Positions 21,200-30,746 of a stretch of DNA of 64,000 bases are shown here, piece after piece. The notes below the pieces were generated by a model. That model did no database searches and was not told where the DNA came from. It worked only from the letters and a program-made list of their open reading frames with translations. The position numbers and the translations under genes were made by a program. The DNA is from Pseudochrobactrum asaccharolyticum (GTDB lineage: Bacteria > Pseudomonadota > Alphaproteobacteria > Rhizobiales > Rhizobiaceae): the NCBI RefSeq assembly GCF_003314995.1, contig NZ_QNRH01000002.1, forward strand, positions 744,001-808,000, given 5' to 3'. Position 1 is the stretch's first letter. Each line of letters opens with the position of its first letter.

Positions 21200-21808
21200 T
21201 CAGTCTTGGTGTGGTTCTGTATTGCGCAAATGATTGAGCAGCAAGGTGATGACTTCCTGTGCAATTACTTCGCGCTTCTCATCACGCGACATGATGCTCA
21301 GATCAGCGGTGGCATAGACCGGATAACGCTCGGTCATCAGTTTCTGCATCACAGCGCGGGGATCATCATTTTTCAAGAGCGGGCGATCATGACGGCGCAG
21401 CACGCGCTCCATCAGCACATCCAGTTCCGCATTCAGCCACACGGAAATACCGGCAGACGCAATATTCTCGCGGGTCTGTTCATTCATATAAGCGCCGCCG
21501 CCGGTGGCAAGGATCATTGATCCGCCTTCCAGCAGACGCTGCATAACGCGGCGCTCAAGATCACGGAATTCCGGCTCGCCATAGGAGGCAAACAATTCGG
21601 TAACGCTCATACGGGAGACATTTTCGATTTCAGTATCGAGATCAAAAAACGGCAATTCCAGCATCGAGGCCATTTTTTTGCCGATGGTGGACTTTCCTGC
21701 TCCCATAAGCCCGACAAGCACCACAGGGCGCTGGTTCAGAAGGGCTTTAACTTCTTCAGCTTGGCTGTGCAGATTAATCTGGTCAGCTTTTTTATTTTGG
21801 TTCGGCAT
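21200..21808 (-). CDS. aroK: Shikimate kinase
   Basis: Shikimate kinase (202 aa) phosphorylates shikimate at the 3-hydroxyl. Walker A is GLMGAGKST (~34-42), the substrate-binding DLDTEIE and ATGGGAYMN motifs follow, and the lid arginine region is RRHDRPLLK. An N-terminal extension of about 27 residues precedes the core, as in other rhizobial AroK. It forms an operon with aroB. Confidence 0.97.
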   Translation of the reverse strand: MPNQNKKADQINLHSQAEEVKALLNQRPVVLVGLMGAGKSTIGKKMASMLELPFFDLDTEIENVSRMSVTELFASYGEPEFRDLERRVMQRLLEGGSMILATGGGAYMNEQTRENIASAGISVWLNAELDVLMERVLRRHDRPLLKNDDPRAVMQKLMTERYPVYATADLSIMSRDEKREVIAQEVITLLLNHLRNTEPHQD

Positions 21809-21907
21809 CGTCTTCTTCTCATGACGGTGCTTCCGTTTGAAACACTTAACAAAGTCAATCGCTGCTGATCACATGCTTGTCAAGAAAGATCAGCAATTTT
21901 CTGCGTC

Positions 21908-22873
21908 TTATGCCCGAGGATGCGCTTTATCATAGATTTCCAGCAGGCGGTCTGTGTCTACGCCGGTATAGACCTGTGTGGTGGAAAGGCTGGCATGGCC
22001 GAGTAATTCCTGAATGGTACGCAGATCACCGCCGCGTGCCAGCAGATGGGTCGCAAAGGAGTGCCGCAGAGCGTGGGGCGTGGCGGTTTCCGGCAGGTTG
22101 AGAGCCGTGCGCATTCTCTGCATTTCCCGCTGAATAATCCCTGCATGGAGCGCACCGCCTTTAGCGCCACGAAACAGCGGTGCTTTGTAACTTAAATCAA
22201 AGGGGCATAAGCGGCGATATTCGGTAATCGCCTGATGGACAGCAGGGAGCAGCGGTACGAGACGGCTTTTGCCGCCTTTACCCTGAATTGTCAGCGAGCG
22301 GGCGGTCGTGTCAGCTACAGCTTCCGGCGTCAGCCCAAGCGCTTCGGAAATACGCAAGCCGCAGCCATAGAGTAAAGTGAGCACAGCGGCATTACGTGCG
22401 GCAATCCATCGTTCTTCCGCCAGTTGCTGCTTCGTGTCGACAACCCGCAAAGCGGCATCGGCCGTCAAAGGTTTCGGCAGCGATTTGGGCTGGCGCGGAG
22501 CGCGAATGGCACTGGCGCCGGCTGCATTGGCCAGTCCCTGTTTTTCAAGATAGCGTAATAATGAGCGCACACCGGCAAGGCCGCGCCCGAGTGTGCGGGC
22601 ACCCGCACCGTCATTACGCCGCGATGCCAGATAGGAGCGCAAATCTGCAATACGCAATGCGGAGACATCTTTCAGCGCCGGTGGCATACCGAGATGACCG
22701 GTCATGAATTGCAGAAACTGACGTGTATCACGCTCATAGGCATCCAGCGTATGGGCGGCCAGCCGCCGGCTGTTGGCTAAGCTTCCGAGCCAGTCCTGAC
22801 GTGCCTGATTGAGGTCCGGCGCGGCGATAATCAGAAATTCTGCTTTAGAGGTTTCCGTTTTGGCTGTTTGCAT
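21908..22873 (-). CDS. xerC: Tyrosine recombinase XerC (chromosome dimer resolution)
   Basis: A 321-aa tyrosine recombinase with an N-terminal SAM-like core-binding domain (RQDWLGSLANSRRLAAHTLDAY) and a C-terminal catalytic domain. Catalytic residues are visible as Arg in YGCGLRISEALGL, HALRHSF (His and Arg), the LLGHAS histidine and the TTQVYTGVD tyrosine. Sequence and position match chromosomal XerC of Brucella, which with XerD resolves dimers at dif with FtsK, whose gene is also here. It is a housekeeping gene, not a mobile-element integrase. MQTAKTET at 22873 matches Brucella; the frame stays open 31 codons upstream. XerD cannot be fully excluded. Confidence 0.88.
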   Translation of the reverse strand: MQTAKTETSKAEFLIIAAPDLNQARQDWLGSLANSRRLAAHTLDAYERDTRQFLQFMTGHLGMPPALKDVSALRIADLRSYLASRRNDGAGARTLGRGLAGVRSLLRYLEKQGLANAAGASAIRAPRQPKSLPKPLTADAALRVVDTKQQLAEERWIAARNAAVLTLLYGCGLRISEALGLTPEAVADTTARSLTIQGKGGKSRLVPLLPAVHQAITEYRRLCPFDLSYKAPLFRGAKGGALHAGIIQREMQRMRTALNLPETATPHALRHSFATHLLARGGDLRTIQELLGHASLSTTQVYTGVDTDRLLEIYDKAHPRA

Positions 22874-22964
22874 GGATTGAATCTGTAATCCGGTTATCCT
22901 AATAAAAATACAGTTTCTCATGGTCGGGTTACGGAACCGTTGCCGCCGCAGTTTAAGGTCTTTC

Positions 22965-23588
22965 ATGTCTTCTCAGAAAAAAGGCAGCCCAGTGAGGGTT
23001 GCAAATCTTGATAATCCGGTTCAGCTCGCCGTTATCGGCGCGGCTCATGGCATCAAAGGGGAAGTGCGCGTTAAAACCTATACGGGCGACCCGCTGGATC
23101 TGGGTTCCTATGGTCTGCTCTATGATACATCCGGCAAGAGCTATGAAATTTTGTCGATCCGCCCGAGCAAAACTGTGGTCGTGGTGCGCTTTGCCGGTGT
23201 GGATGACCGCAATGCGGCGGAAGCACTGAACGGTAAAGAGCTTTACGTGGATCATGCGCAACTGCCGCAGGATCTGGATGAAGACGAGTTTTATTACACC
23301 GATCTGATCGGTCTTGCCGTGCGAGACAGTGCAGGTGTGTCCTATGGTAAAGTCTCTGCTGTGTTTAATTTCGGCGGGGGTGATGTGCTGGAGATTAAAG
23401 AAAGCGGCAAAAAGCCGGTTTTAATCCCGTTTACCTTGGTTTCTGTGCCTGAAATCCTGATGGAAGATGGTGCGATCCTGATTGATCCGCTGGCCGCCGG
23501 TCTGGTTGATGACGGTTCCACATCTGCGGATGAAGAAGGTGAAGAGCCGGACGCACCTGAGACTGATGATGACGGATGGGCGCGGTAA
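22965..23588 (+). CDS. rimM: 16S rRNA processing protein RimM
   Basis: RimM (207 aa) assists 30S maturation by binding S19. The N-terminal barrel ([20 protein letters not shown], ~21-40) and the PRC-barrel ([12 protein letters not shown] through [22 protein letters not shown]) are both present, followed by a non-conserved acidic tail. MSSQKKG at 22965 is the likely start; upstream codons in the frame are basic and not conserved-looking. Its stop overlaps the trmD start (TAATG). Confidence 0.96.
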   Translation: MSSQKKGSPVRVANLDNPVQLAVIGAAHGIKGEVRVKTYTGDPLDLGSYGLLYDTSGKSYEILSIRPSKTVVVVRFAGVDDRNAAEALNGKELYVDHAQLPQDLDEDEFYYTDLIGLAVRDSAGVSYGKVSAVFNFGGGDVLEIKESGKKPVLIPFTLVSVPEILMEDGAILIDPLAAGLVDDGSTSADEEGEEPDAPETDDDGWAR

Positions 23589-24283
23589 TGACTTTCAAAG
23601 CCTCTGTCCTGACCCTTTATCCTGAAATGTTTCCGGGGCCGCTGGGCTCTGCCCTTGCAGGGCGCGCTTTGCGCGATGATAAATGGCAGCTTGAAACTGT
23701 GCAGATCAGAGATTTTGCCCCCGATAAACACCGGATGGTTGATGATACACCGGCTGGCGGCAGTGCCGGTATGGTGATGAAGCCGGATGTTGTGGCCAGA
23801 GCGCTTGATAGTTTGGAGCAGGACAACCGTCCGCGTATTCTGATGAGCCCGCGCGGAAGGCCGCTGACACAGGATCTGGTGCGCGAACTGGCGAGCGGCG
23901 AGGGCGCAGTGATTCTCTGCGGGCGCTTTGAGGGTGTGGACGAACGGGTTATTGAAGCGCGCAATCTGATGGAAGTATCGGTCGGGGATTACATTCTCTC
24001 CGGCGGTGAAACCGGTGCGATTGTGCTGCTTGATGCGATTGTCCGCCTGATTCCGGGGGTGATGGGCAATCATGAATCCGGTGAAACCGAGAGTTTTGAA
24101 ACCGGTCTGCTTGAGCATCCGCATTATACCCGCCCGCAGGAATGGGAAGGTCGCTCTATTCCGGCAGTATTGACGTCCGGTAATCATAAGGCTGTCGATC
24201 AGTGGCGATTGGAAGAAGCAAAGCGCATTACCCGTGAGCGCCGCCCCGATCTGTGGGAGGCTTATCAGAACAGGAGCAAATGA
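23588..24283 (+). CDS. trmD: tRNA (guanine37-N1)-methyltransferase
   Basis: TrmD (231 aa) is the SPOUT-fold enzyme that makes m1G37 and prevents frameshifting. Hallmarks are [17 protein letters not shown], the [16 protein letters not shown] substrate loop, [16 protein letters not shown] and the trefoil-knot motif [13 protein letters not shown]. The start MTFKAS overlaps the rimM stop; ATG at 23576 would add only MGAV. The order rimM-trmD-(DUF4260)-rplS is the conserved ribosomal cluster with one insertion. Confidence 0.97.
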   Translation: MTFKASVLTLYPEMFPGPLGSALAGRALRDDKWQLETVQIRDFAPDKHRMVDDTPAGGSAGMVMKPDVVARALDSLEQDNRPRILMSPRGRPLTQDLVRELASGEGAVILCGRFEGVDERVIEARNLMEVSVGDYILSGGETGAIVLLDAIVRLIPGVMGNHESGETESFETGLLEHPHYTRPQEWEGRSIPAVLTSGNHKAVDQWRLEEAKRITRERRPDLWEAYQNRSK

Positions 24284-24636
24284 TGCAGATTCTGAGACGT
24301 GCGGAATATGCAGCTGTTTTTCTGATTGTTTTGTGGCTTTACGCGCAAAGCGGAGCAAGCTGGTGGTTGTTCGCAGCGCTGTTTCTGGTGCCGGATCTGA
24401 CTATGGCGGGTTATGCTTTTGGCAATCGTACCGGTGCGCTGGTTTATAATGCAGGGCATAGTTTTCTGGGCGTTGCCGCGCTCGGCCTGATTATGCATTT
24501 GTCAGGGCAGGACTGGCTGTGGCCTTATGCGCTGATCTGGGCGGCGCATATCGCATTCGACCGGATACTCGGCTACGGGCTGAAATATGCCTCTGCGTTT
24601 CAGGATACACATCTGGGGCGTATCGGGCGTAATTGA
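24283..24636 (+). CDS. DUF4260 small membrane protein
   Basis: A 117-aa membrane protein with four hydrophobic helices matching DUF4260: LRRAEYAAVFLIVLWLYAQSG, LFLVPDLTMAGYAFGNRTGA, NAGHSFLGVAAL, and the C-terminal HIAFDRILGYGLKY and FQDTHLGRIGR motifs. Function is unknown. AGGAG at 24272-24276 is better spaced for the ATG at 24283 than for the one at 24280. The start overlaps the trmD stop, so it is translationally coupled and interrupts the usual trmD-rplS pair. Confidence 0.85.
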   Translation: MQILRRAEYAAVFLIVLWLYAQSGASWWLFAALFLVPDLTMAGYAFGNRTGALVYNAGHSFLGVAALGLIMHLSGQDWLWPYALIWAAHIAFDRILGYGLKYASAFQDTHLGRIGRN

Positions 24637-24848
24637 ATCAGAACTTCTTGCAGAGGTGAGTTGATTCACAGGCGGTAATGGTGTATTGCCGCCTCACATT
24701 TCGGGATTTCCTGAAATCCGATTTTCGTTGACCTGAAATCAATGAGTAGTGAAACCGCTCCTGCCTTTACGGCATAGCATGACGGCAAAGACTGTTTTGC
24801 AAGTGATAGCGCTCTGACTGTTCGAGAAGAATCAGAAGGATTAAAACT
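24637..24848 (+). other. Leader region of rplS
   Basis: This 212-bp spacer has two hairpins, AGGCGG-TAAT / ATTG-CCGCCT (24670-24694) and GGATTTC / GAAATCC (24704-24719). The first may end the rimM-trmD transcript. The rest presumably holds an rplS promoter, but I cannot fix a -10 box. Confidence 0.45.
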
Positions 24849-25286
24849 ATGAACATTATTAAGCAGCTCGAAGCTGAACAGATTGCAAAGATTGCTGAAA
24901 AGCGCGTTCTTCCTGTATTTGACGCTGGTGACACAGTTCGCGTTCTCGTACGCGTAACTGAAGGCACACGTACACGTGTACAGGCTTACGAAGGCGTTTG
25001 CATTGCACGTTCGGGCGCAGGTCTGCAGGAAAGCTTTACCGTTCGTAAGATTTCTTACGGCGAAGGCGTAGAGCGCGTATTCCCTGTTTATTCTCCGCTG
25101 GTTGAAGGCGTTGAAGTTGTTCGTCGCGGTAAAGTACGTCGCGCGAAACTTTACTACCTTCGTGGTCTTACAGGTAAGGCTGCCCGTATCGTTGAGAAAA
25201 AAGACAATCGTTCGAAAGCTGAACGTGAAGCAGACAAGCGCGCTGCTGAGCGTGATGCTGCTGCCAAGGCTGCAGCTGCAGAATAA
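24849..25286 (+). CDS. rplS: Ribosomal protein L19
   Basis: Large-subunit protein bL19 (145 aa). The conserved core runs from [20 protein letters not shown] to [17 protein letters not shown]-terminal charged extension (~118-145, Lys/Arg/Glu/Ala-rich) is typical of alphaproteobacteria. AGAAGGA lies upstream at good spacing. It is followed by a strong terminator, so it is probably a monocistronic or last gene. Confidence 0.98.
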   Translation: MNIIKQLEAEQIAKIAEKRVLPVFDAGDTVRVLVRVTEGTRTRVQAYEGVCIARSGAGLQESFTVRKISYGEGVERVFPVYSPLVEGVEVVRRGKVRRAKLYYLRGLTGKAARIVEKKDNRSKAEREADKRAAERDAAAKAAAAE

Positions 25287-25322
25287 CTTCTGTCAGTTAC
25301 GATTTTTTGAATTTCAATTGAT

Positions 25323-25356
25323 AAGGGCGGCCTCAATGGCCGCCCTTTTCTTTTTG
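25323..25356 (+). terminator. Terminator of rplS
   Basis: AAGGGCGGCC, loop TCAAT, GGCCGCCCTT, then TTCTTTTT: a perfect 10-bp GC-rich stem with a T-run. Confidence 0.92.
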
Positions 25357-25418
25357 CAAAGATTAAATGCCGCTTAGGTAATAATCTTGCTGCGACACCC
25401 TGTTCCGCTTGTCATTTC

Positions 25419-25447
25419 TTGACGAAAAGGCGTGAGAGGTGCATATG
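25419..25447 (+). promoter_or_regulatory. Candidate leuC promoter
   Basis: TTGACG (25419-25424), a 17-nt spacer and CATATG (25442-25447) could serve as -35/-10, about 85 bp ahead of leuC. The -10 match is weak, and the same bases also form the start of a short ORF (see findings). Confidence 0.35.
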
Positions 25448-25529
25448 AACCATAATCATATCGGTTCTGTAGTGCTGTGATTGCCGGGAGGCTGAGGCTG
25501 CAGAACGCTTGCAAAGGATAACAAGACCC

Positions 25530-26939
25530 ATGAGCGCGCCGCGTACACTCTATGACAAGATCTGGGACGATCATCTGGTAGATCAGCAGGATGACGGTAC
25601 CTGCCTGCTTTATATTGATCGCCATCTTGTGCATGAAGTGACCAGCCCTCAGGCTTTTGAAGGCCTGCGTATGGCTGGCCGTAAAGTGCGTCATCCGGAA
25701 CGCACACTGGCTGTTGTTGACCATAACGTGCCGACATCGGCAGATCGTATCAACGGCATCAAGAACGAAGAAAGCCGTATTCAGGTTGAAGCTCTGGCCA
25801 AAAATGCGGCTGAGTTTGGCGTTGAATATTATTCCGAGCGCGATAAGCGTCAGGGCGTTGTGCATATTGTCGGCCCTGAACAGGGTTTCACGCTGCCGGG
25901 CATGACCATTGTTTGCGGCGACAGCCACACATCAACCCACGGTGCTTTCGGCTCGTTGGCACATGGTATCGGTACGTCCGAAGTGGAACACGTACTGGCC
26001 ACCCAGACACTGATCCAGAAAAAAGCTAAAAACATGCTGGTGCGTGTGGATGGCAAACTGGCAGCAGGTGTGACCGCTAAAGACATTACACTGGCGATTA
26101 TCGGTAAAATTGGCACCGCCGGCGGTACCGGTTACGTGATTGAATATGCCGGTGATGCAATCACCTCTTTGACTATGGAAGGCCGTATGACGGTCTGTAA
26201 CATGTCGATTGAGGGCGGTGCACGCGCCGGTCTGATCGCACCGGATCAGACGACTTTTGATTATATCCGCGGCAAGCCGCGCGCACCAAAAGGCGAACAG
26301 CTCGAACAGGCTATGGCTTATTGGAAGACGCTGAGCACAGATGAAGGTGCACATTTCGATAAGATTGTGACCCTTGATGCAGCGGAAATTTCGCCGGTTG
26401 TTACATGGGGCTCTTCACCGGAAGATGTGGTTTTTGTGACCGATGTGGTGCCTAATCCGGATGATATTCAGGATGACACCAAGCGTTCATCGAAATGGCG
26501 TGCGCTGGAATATATGGATCTGAAGCCTGGTACAAAGATCACCGATATCGCGATTGACCGCGTCTTTATCGGCTCCTGCACCAATGGCCGTATTGAAGAT
26601 CTGCGCGATGCTGCACGTATGGTTGAAGGCAAAAAAGTTGCTGCTTCTGTCAGTGCAATGATTGTTCCGGGTTCCGGCCTTGTCAAAGAAATGGCTGAAG
26701 CAGAAGGTCTGGACAAGATTTTCATCGAAGCAGGCTTTGACTGGCGTGAGCCGGGTTGCTCCATGTGTCTGGCGATGAATGATGACCGATTGGCACCGGG
26801 GGAGCGTTGCGCATCCACTTCAAACCGTAACTTTGAAGGTCGTCAGGGCTTTAAAGGCCGCACCCATCTGGTATCGCCTGCAATGGCAGCCGCCGCAGCT
26901 GTGGCGGGGCACTTTGTTGATATCCGTGACTGGAACTAA
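25530..26939 (+). CDS. leuC: 3-isopropylmalate dehydratase large subunit
   Basis: LeuC (469 aa) is the 4Fe-4S aconitase-family subunit that isomerises 2- to 3-isopropylmalate in leucine synthesis. It has [11 protein letters not shown]-like substrate residues ([12 protein letters not shown]), [13 protein letters not shown] and the cluster cysteines in GSCTNGR and GCSMCLAM. The start [15 protein letters not shown] is preceded by AAGGATAAC. LeuD is not adjacent. A terminator follows immediately. Confidence 0.98.
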   Translation: MSAPRTLYDKIWDDHLVDQQDDGTCLLYIDRHLVHEVTSPQAFEGLRMAGRKVRHPERTLAVVDHNVPTSADRINGIKNEESRIQVEALAKNAAEFGVEYYSERDKRQGVVHIVGPEQGFTLPGMTIVCGDSHTSTHGAFGSLAHGIGTSEVEHVLATQTLIQKKAKNMLVRVDGKLAAGVTAKDITLAIIGKIGTAGGTGYVIEYAGDAITSLTMEGRMTVCNMSIEGGARAGLIAPDQTTFDYIRGKPRAPKGEQLEQAMAYWKTLSTDEGAHFDKIVTLDAAEISPVVTWGSSPEDVVFVTDVVPNPDDIQDDTKRSSKWRALEYMDLKPGTKITDIAIDRVFIGSCTNGRIEDLRDAARMVEGKKVAASVSAMIVPGSGLVKEMAEAEGLDKIFIEAGFDWREPGCSMCLAMNDDRLAPGERCASTSNRNFEGRQGFKGRTHLVSPAMAAAAAVAGHFVDIRDWN

Positions 26940-26961
26940 GCTTTTCAGCTTTTAAAAAAAT

Positions 26962-27005
26962 AAAACCCGCCCATTGCGTAAGATCAATGGGCGGTTTTTT
27001 CTTTT
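26962..27005 (+). terminator. Terminator of leuC
   Basis: AACCCGCCCATTG and CAATGGGCGGTTTTTT form a stable stem with an 8-nt loop and a T-run. Confidence 0.9.
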
Positions 27006-27030
27006 CAGCTAAAACAGTGCTGATTAGACT

Positions 27031-27135
27031 AGAGCGTGTCGCGTTTAATCGTACCCACTAAGCTCGCTCTGGATTTTTTTGATTGTCGCATGATCGCGGT
27101 AGCTCAAATAAGTCCATTTAGCTGCGACATGCTCT
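27031..27135. repeat. Palindromic intergenic repeat element (~105 bp)
   Basis: AGAGCGTGTCGC (27031-27042) and GCGACATGCTCT (27124-27135) are terminal inverted repeats matching at 11 of 12 positions. The interior is AT-rich and non-coding. The AGAGC(A/G)TGTCGC end is, from memory, a motif of dispersed intergenic elements in Brucellaceae and other Rhizobiales. Confidence 0.6.
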
Positions 27136-27190
27136 GGTGTTTTTAAAAGAAGCAGTTACTCTGCTTCGTAGTCTCAATGGGGAAACTATC

Positions 27191-27658
27191 ATGACACAGG
27201 ATCACGCTATTGATATTTCACTGCTTCACTTACGTGATGCCCGTGAGCTTGCCCCGTTGCTGGCCGATTATGCGCAGGCGCTGAAGCGCGGTGCGCCGCG
27301 CCGTCCGGATGAATATTATGCGGAAAAACTGCTGCAGGATCGCAGCGCCGAATTGCTTGGTGCACGACTTGACGGTGTGCTGGTCGGTTTTGTGATTTTC
27401 TATGATTTGCCGGAGCCGGTATCGGGTATGCGTGCCGGACAGGTCGATCATATTTATGTGCATCATGACCACCGCAAAAAGGGCATCGCCAAAGCATTGA
27501 TTGATGTACTGGCCGACAAGGCCGAAGAGCGCTCATGGAGCAAATTGGCGCTTAATGCACCACGCCAGCCGGAAGACGGACGCAAGCTGTATGAACAGGT
27601 CGCAGCCACTGCGGACTGGAGCAGTTTTGTGATTCGTTTCGCACCACATCTGCAATAA
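27191..27658 (+). CDS. GNAT-family N-acetyltransferase
   Basis: A 155-aa GCN5-related acetyltransferase. Motif A is DHIYVHHDHRKKGIAKALIDVLADKA (split here: VHHDHRKKGIAKALI is the acetyl-CoA loop), and the C-terminal KLALNAPRQPEDGRKLYEQV fits motif B. The substrate cannot be told from sequence. GGGGAA precedes MTQDHAID at 27191; the ATG-like start 18 codons earlier lacks support. It stands alone between a repeat element and the sdh leader region. Confidence 0.88.
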   Translation: MTQDHAIDISLLHLRDARELAPLLADYAQALKRGAPRRPDEYYAEKLLQDRSAELLGARLDGVLVGFVIFYDLPEPVSGMRAGQVDHIYVHHDHRKKGIAKALIDVLADKAEERSWSKLALNAPRQPEDGRKLYEQVAATADWSSFVIRFAPHLQ

Positions 27659-28086
27659 ATGCGCTGATATGCTATCTGGCGGTTCAAATTCAGGACAATT
27701 TCCTTGCCGCCGGATTTTATTTTTCTGACAGTTGTCCGGAAATAGCGCGCATAAAACCGTTTAAAACGCCATCTCTCTGCTCAGGTGCGACTAATTGCAT
27801 GGCTGGTCGCATGGTTGTGACTTTGACGTGGTGACAAAAGCGCAGTAGATAAGCCCTAACATGGTCGTCCTTTAAACGATCTTGGCCGTATTCGCTCTAC
27901 TGCGCGGTTCTGAGCATTCAGCTACAGCAATTGTGCAGCATGTTATTATGACAGAGTTTTCTTGTATGGTGTTCGCAGGAGCATCATACAAGAGGACTCT
28001 GTTGGGCATGAACAGACCCTGAATTTTGCCGGAGAACCGGCTTGTTTAATGTGGCCTGTTTATCGGTAACTTTTACCAGGATAGCT
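27659..28086 (+). other. sdhC upstream region with several inverted repeats (possible structured leader)
   Basis: This 428-bp gap has no gene but much symmetry: TGCGAC/GTCGCA (27786-27811), GCGCAGTAGA/TCTACTGCGC (27840-27849 and 27896-27905, perfect 10 bp), a two-tier hairpin ACAGAG..CTTGTATG / CATACAAG..CTCTGT (27951-28002), and GCCGG-AGAA-CCGGC followed by TTGTTT (28028-28047). A promoter candidate at 27823-27851 would put most of this in a ~230-nt untranslated leader of sdhCDAB. Confidence 0.55.
27823..27851 (+). promoter_or_regulatory. Candidate sdhCDAB promoter
   Basis: TTGACG (27823-27828), a 17-nt spacer and TAGATA (27846-27851). The -35 is good and the -10 is weak; position and strand fit sdhC. 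Confidence 0.4.
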
Positions 28087-28488
28087 ATGACAACAAGACC
28101 AATAGTCAAAAGCCAGCGCCCGCTGTCACCGCATTTGTCGATTTATAAACCGGCAATCACGATGACGACGTCGATTATTCACCGTATTACCGGCGGCGCT
28201 CTTTATTTCGGCACTGTATTGCTTGCCGTATGGCTGATTTCCGCAGCAGTCAGCGAAGATTGCTTTAATTTCGTCAATGGCCTGTTCGGCTCTTGGGTAG
28301 GGCAGCTTGTGCTGTTCGGCTACACATGGGCACTGATGCAGCATCTGGCGGGCGGTATCCGCCATTTCATCTGGGATATGGGCGCAGGCCTCGAAAAACA
28401 CACCGCCAGCAAAATGGCTTGGGCGACTGTGGTATTTTCCGTGATTGCGACAATCCTGATCTGGGTTGTGGCTTACAGCCTGCGCTGA
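28087..28488 (+). CDS. sdhC: Succinate dehydrogenase cytochrome b556 subunit
   Basis: SdhC (133 aa) is one of the two membrane anchors of complex II, carrying ubiquinone and heme b sites. RPLSPHLSIYKP (11-22) is the family signature, SIIHRITGG follows, and His86 in MQHLAGGIRHFIWD is the expected heme ligand. Three transmembrane segments are visible. AGGATAGCT precedes the ATG at 28087; a longer frame from 28042 is not conserved. It heads the sdhC-sdhD-sdhA-sdhB operon. Confidence 0.97.
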   Translation: MTTRPIVKSQRPLSPHLSIYKPAITMTTSIIHRITGGALYFGTVLLAVWLISAAVSEDCFNFVNGLFGSWVGQLVLFGYTWALMQHLAGGIRHFIWDMGAGLEKHTASKMAWATVVFSVIATILIWVVAYSLR

Positions 28489-28501
28489 GAGGACAGATAT
28501 T

Positions 28502-28885
28502 ATGCAAGATATGCGTACCCCTCTGGGTAAGGTTCGCGGCCTCGGTTCCGCGAAAGAAGGCACCGGCCATTTCTGGACACAGCGTATGAGTGCCGTGGCA
28601 CTTGTTCCGCTGGTGATTTACTTTATCGGTCTGATTATCTGCCTCAATGGTGCAGATTACACCGAAGTCCGCGCTGCAATCGCCCATCCGTTTAATGCGA
28701 TTGTTATGGCATTGTTTGTTCTGACCGGTGTTTATCACATGCGTCTGGGCATGCAGGTTATTATCGAAGATTATATTCATGGCGAAGGCCTGAAGATTGT
28801 TTGCGTTATGCTCAACACCTTCTTTGCGATTGTTGTTGGCGGCGCGAGTGTATTTGCAATCCTCAAGCTCAGCTTCGGAGGTTGA
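28502..28885 (+). CDS. sdhD: Succinate dehydrogenase membrane anchor subunit
   Basis: SdhD (127 aa) is the second complex II anchor. It starts [21 protein letters not shown] and has three hydrophobic segments. His79 in [17 protein letters not shown] is the expected second heme ligand. GAGAGGA gives a good ribosome site. It lies 13 bp after sdhC and 8 bp before sdhA. Confidence 0.97.
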   Translation: MQDMRTPLGKVRGLGSAKEGTGHFWTQRMSAVALVPLVIYFIGLIICLNGADYTEVRAAIAHPFNAIVMALFVLTGVYHMRLGMQVIIEDYIHGEGLKIVCVMLNTFFAIVVGGASVFAILKLSFGG

Positions 28886-28893
28886 TAGGCCAA

Positions 28894-30729
28894 ATGGCAA
28901 CAACTAAAGATAAGGCTGCTAACGGCAGCAAATACACCTTTGTTGATCACAAATTTGACGTTGTGGTTGTTGGTGCCGGTGGTGCAGGCTTGCGTGCAAC
29001 ACTGGGCATGGCAGAGCAGGGCTTTAAAACAGCCTGTATTACCAAAGTTTTCCCGACGCGCTCCCATACGGTTGCAGCGCAGGGCGGTATTGCTGCTTCG
29101 CTTTCCAACATGGGTCCGGACAGCTGGCAGTGGCATATGTATGACACTGTTAAAGGTTCCGACTGGCTCGGTGATACAGACGCCATGGAATATCTGGCCC
29201 GTGAAGCGCCTGCGGCGGTTTATGAGCTGGAACATTACGGCGTACCGTTCTCCCGTACCGAGGAAGGCAAAATCTATCAGCGTCCGTTCGGCGGTCATAT
29301 GCAGAACTACGGTGATGGTCCGCCGGTACAGCGTACCTGTGCTGCTGCTGACCGTACCGGTCACGCTATTCTGCACACACTTTACGGCCAGTCACTCAAG
29401 AACAATGCGCAGTTCTTTATCGAATATTTCGCGCTTGATCTGATTATGACTGACGGTGTTTGCACCGGCGTTGTGGCATGGAATCTGGATGACGGTACGA
29501 TTCACCGTTTCTCCGCCAAAATGGTTGTTCTGGCCACCGGCGGTTACGGTCGTTCTTACTTCTCAGCGACATCCGCGCACACCTGCACAGGTGACGGCGG
29601 CGGTATGGCTGCCCGTGCCGGTCTGCCTCTGCAGGATATGGAATTCGTTCAGTTCCATCCGACCGGTATTTACGGCGCAGGCTGCCTGATTACTGAAGGC
29701 GCACGCGGTGAAGGCGGCTATCTGGTTAACTCCGAAGGCGAGCGCTTCATGGAGCGTTATGCTCCTTCTGCCAAGGATCTGGCATCGCGTGACGTTGTGT
29801 CCCGCTGCATGACCATCGAGATTCGTGAAGGCCGCGGCGTTGGCAAGAACAAAGATCACATCTATCTGCATCTGGATCATCTGGATCCGGCAATTCTGCA
29901 TGAGCGCCTGCCAGGTATTTCGGAAAGCGCCAAGATTTTTGCCGGTGTTGATCTGACCAAAGAGCCTATTCCGGTTCTGCCGACTGTTCACTACAATATG
30001 GGCGGCGTGCCGACCAACTATTGGGGTGAAGTGCTGAACCCGACCGAAGAAAATCCGGATCGTGTACAGCCGGGTCTGATGGCTGTTGGTGAAGCCGGTT
30101 GTGCGTCCGTTCATGGTGCAAACCGTCTTGGCTCCAACTCGCTGATCGATCTCGTGGTGTTCGGCCGTGCGGCTGCAATCCGCGCCGGTGAAGTGATTGA
30201 CCGTGAAGCTAAAATCCCTGATCTCAATGTTGCTGCCTGTGACAAGATCATGGATCGTTTCGATCGTCTGCGTTTTGCTGACGGCGGCACACCGACTGCT
30301 GTTCTGCGTGAAAAAATGCAGCGCACCATGCAGGAAGATGCTGCTGTGTTCCGTACTTCGGAATCCCTGAAACAGGGTTGTGAACGTATGGCTGAAATCT
30401 GGAAAGAAATGCCGGATATCAAAGTGACTGACCGGTCGCTGATCTGGAACTCCGACCTGATGGAAACGCTGGAGCTGGAAAACCTGATGGCCAATGCGAT
30501 GACCACTGTTGTGGCCGCTGAAGCCCGTAAGGAAAGCCGCGGTGCCCATGCGCATGAAGATTTCCCGAACCGTGATGACGTGAACTGGCGCAAGCATTCG
30601 CTGTCCTGGCTCTCGGGAGACGGCAAGGTAACGCTCGGCTACCGTCCTGTTCATCTTGACCCGCTGGTCAAAGAAGAAGACGGCGGCATCAGCCTCGCTA
30701 AAATTGCGCCTAAAGCGCGCGTTTACTAA
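28894..30729 (+). CDS. sdhA: Succinate dehydrogenase flavoprotein subunit
   Basis: SdhA (611 aa) oxidises succinate with covalently bound FAD. The dinucleotide motif [15 protein letters not shown] (~26-40), the FAD-attachment region [10 protein letters not shown], the [11 protein letters not shown] active-site segment and the [11 protein letters not shown] motif are complete. MATTKDKA at 28894 is the expected start; the frame upstream overlaps sdhD and is rejected. GGAGG lies 13 bases upstream, slightly far. Confidence 0.98.
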   Translation: MATTKDKAANGSKYTFVDHKFDVVVVGAGGAGLRATLGMAEQGFKTACITKVFPTRSHTVAAQGGIAASLSNMGPDSWQWHMYDTVKGSDWLGDTDAMEYLAREAPAAVYELEHYGVPFSRTEEGKIYQRPFGGHMQNYGDGPPVQRTCAAADRTGHAILHTLYGQSLKNNAQFFIEYFALDLIMTDGVCTGVVAWNLDDGTIHRFSAKMVVLATGGYGRSYFSATSAHTCTGDGGGMAARAGLPLQDMEFVQFHPTGIYGAGCLITEGARGEGGYLVNSEGERFMERYAPSAKDLASRDVVSRCMTIEIREGRGVGKNKDHIYLHLDHLDPAILHERLPGISESAKIFAGVDLTKEPIPVLPTVHYNMGGVPTNYWGEVLNPTEENPDRVQPGLMAVGEAGCASVHGANRLGSNSLIDLVVFGRAAAIRAGEVIDREAKIPDLNVAACDKIMDRFDRLRFADGGTPTAVLREKMQRTMQEDAAVFRTSESLKQGCERMAEIWKEMPDIKVTDRSLIWNSDLMETLELENLMANAMTTVVAAEARKESRGAHAHEDFPNRDDVNWRKHSLSWLSGDGKVTLGYRPVHLDPLVKEEDGGISLAKIAPKARVY

Positions 30730-30746
30730 GGATTGGGGAAAGAGCA

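Noticed and set aside
21908-22873. Tyrosine recombinase as sign of an integrated element
   Set aside because: Sequence and context fit chromosomal XerC; no att-like repeats, tRNA or phage genes flank it.
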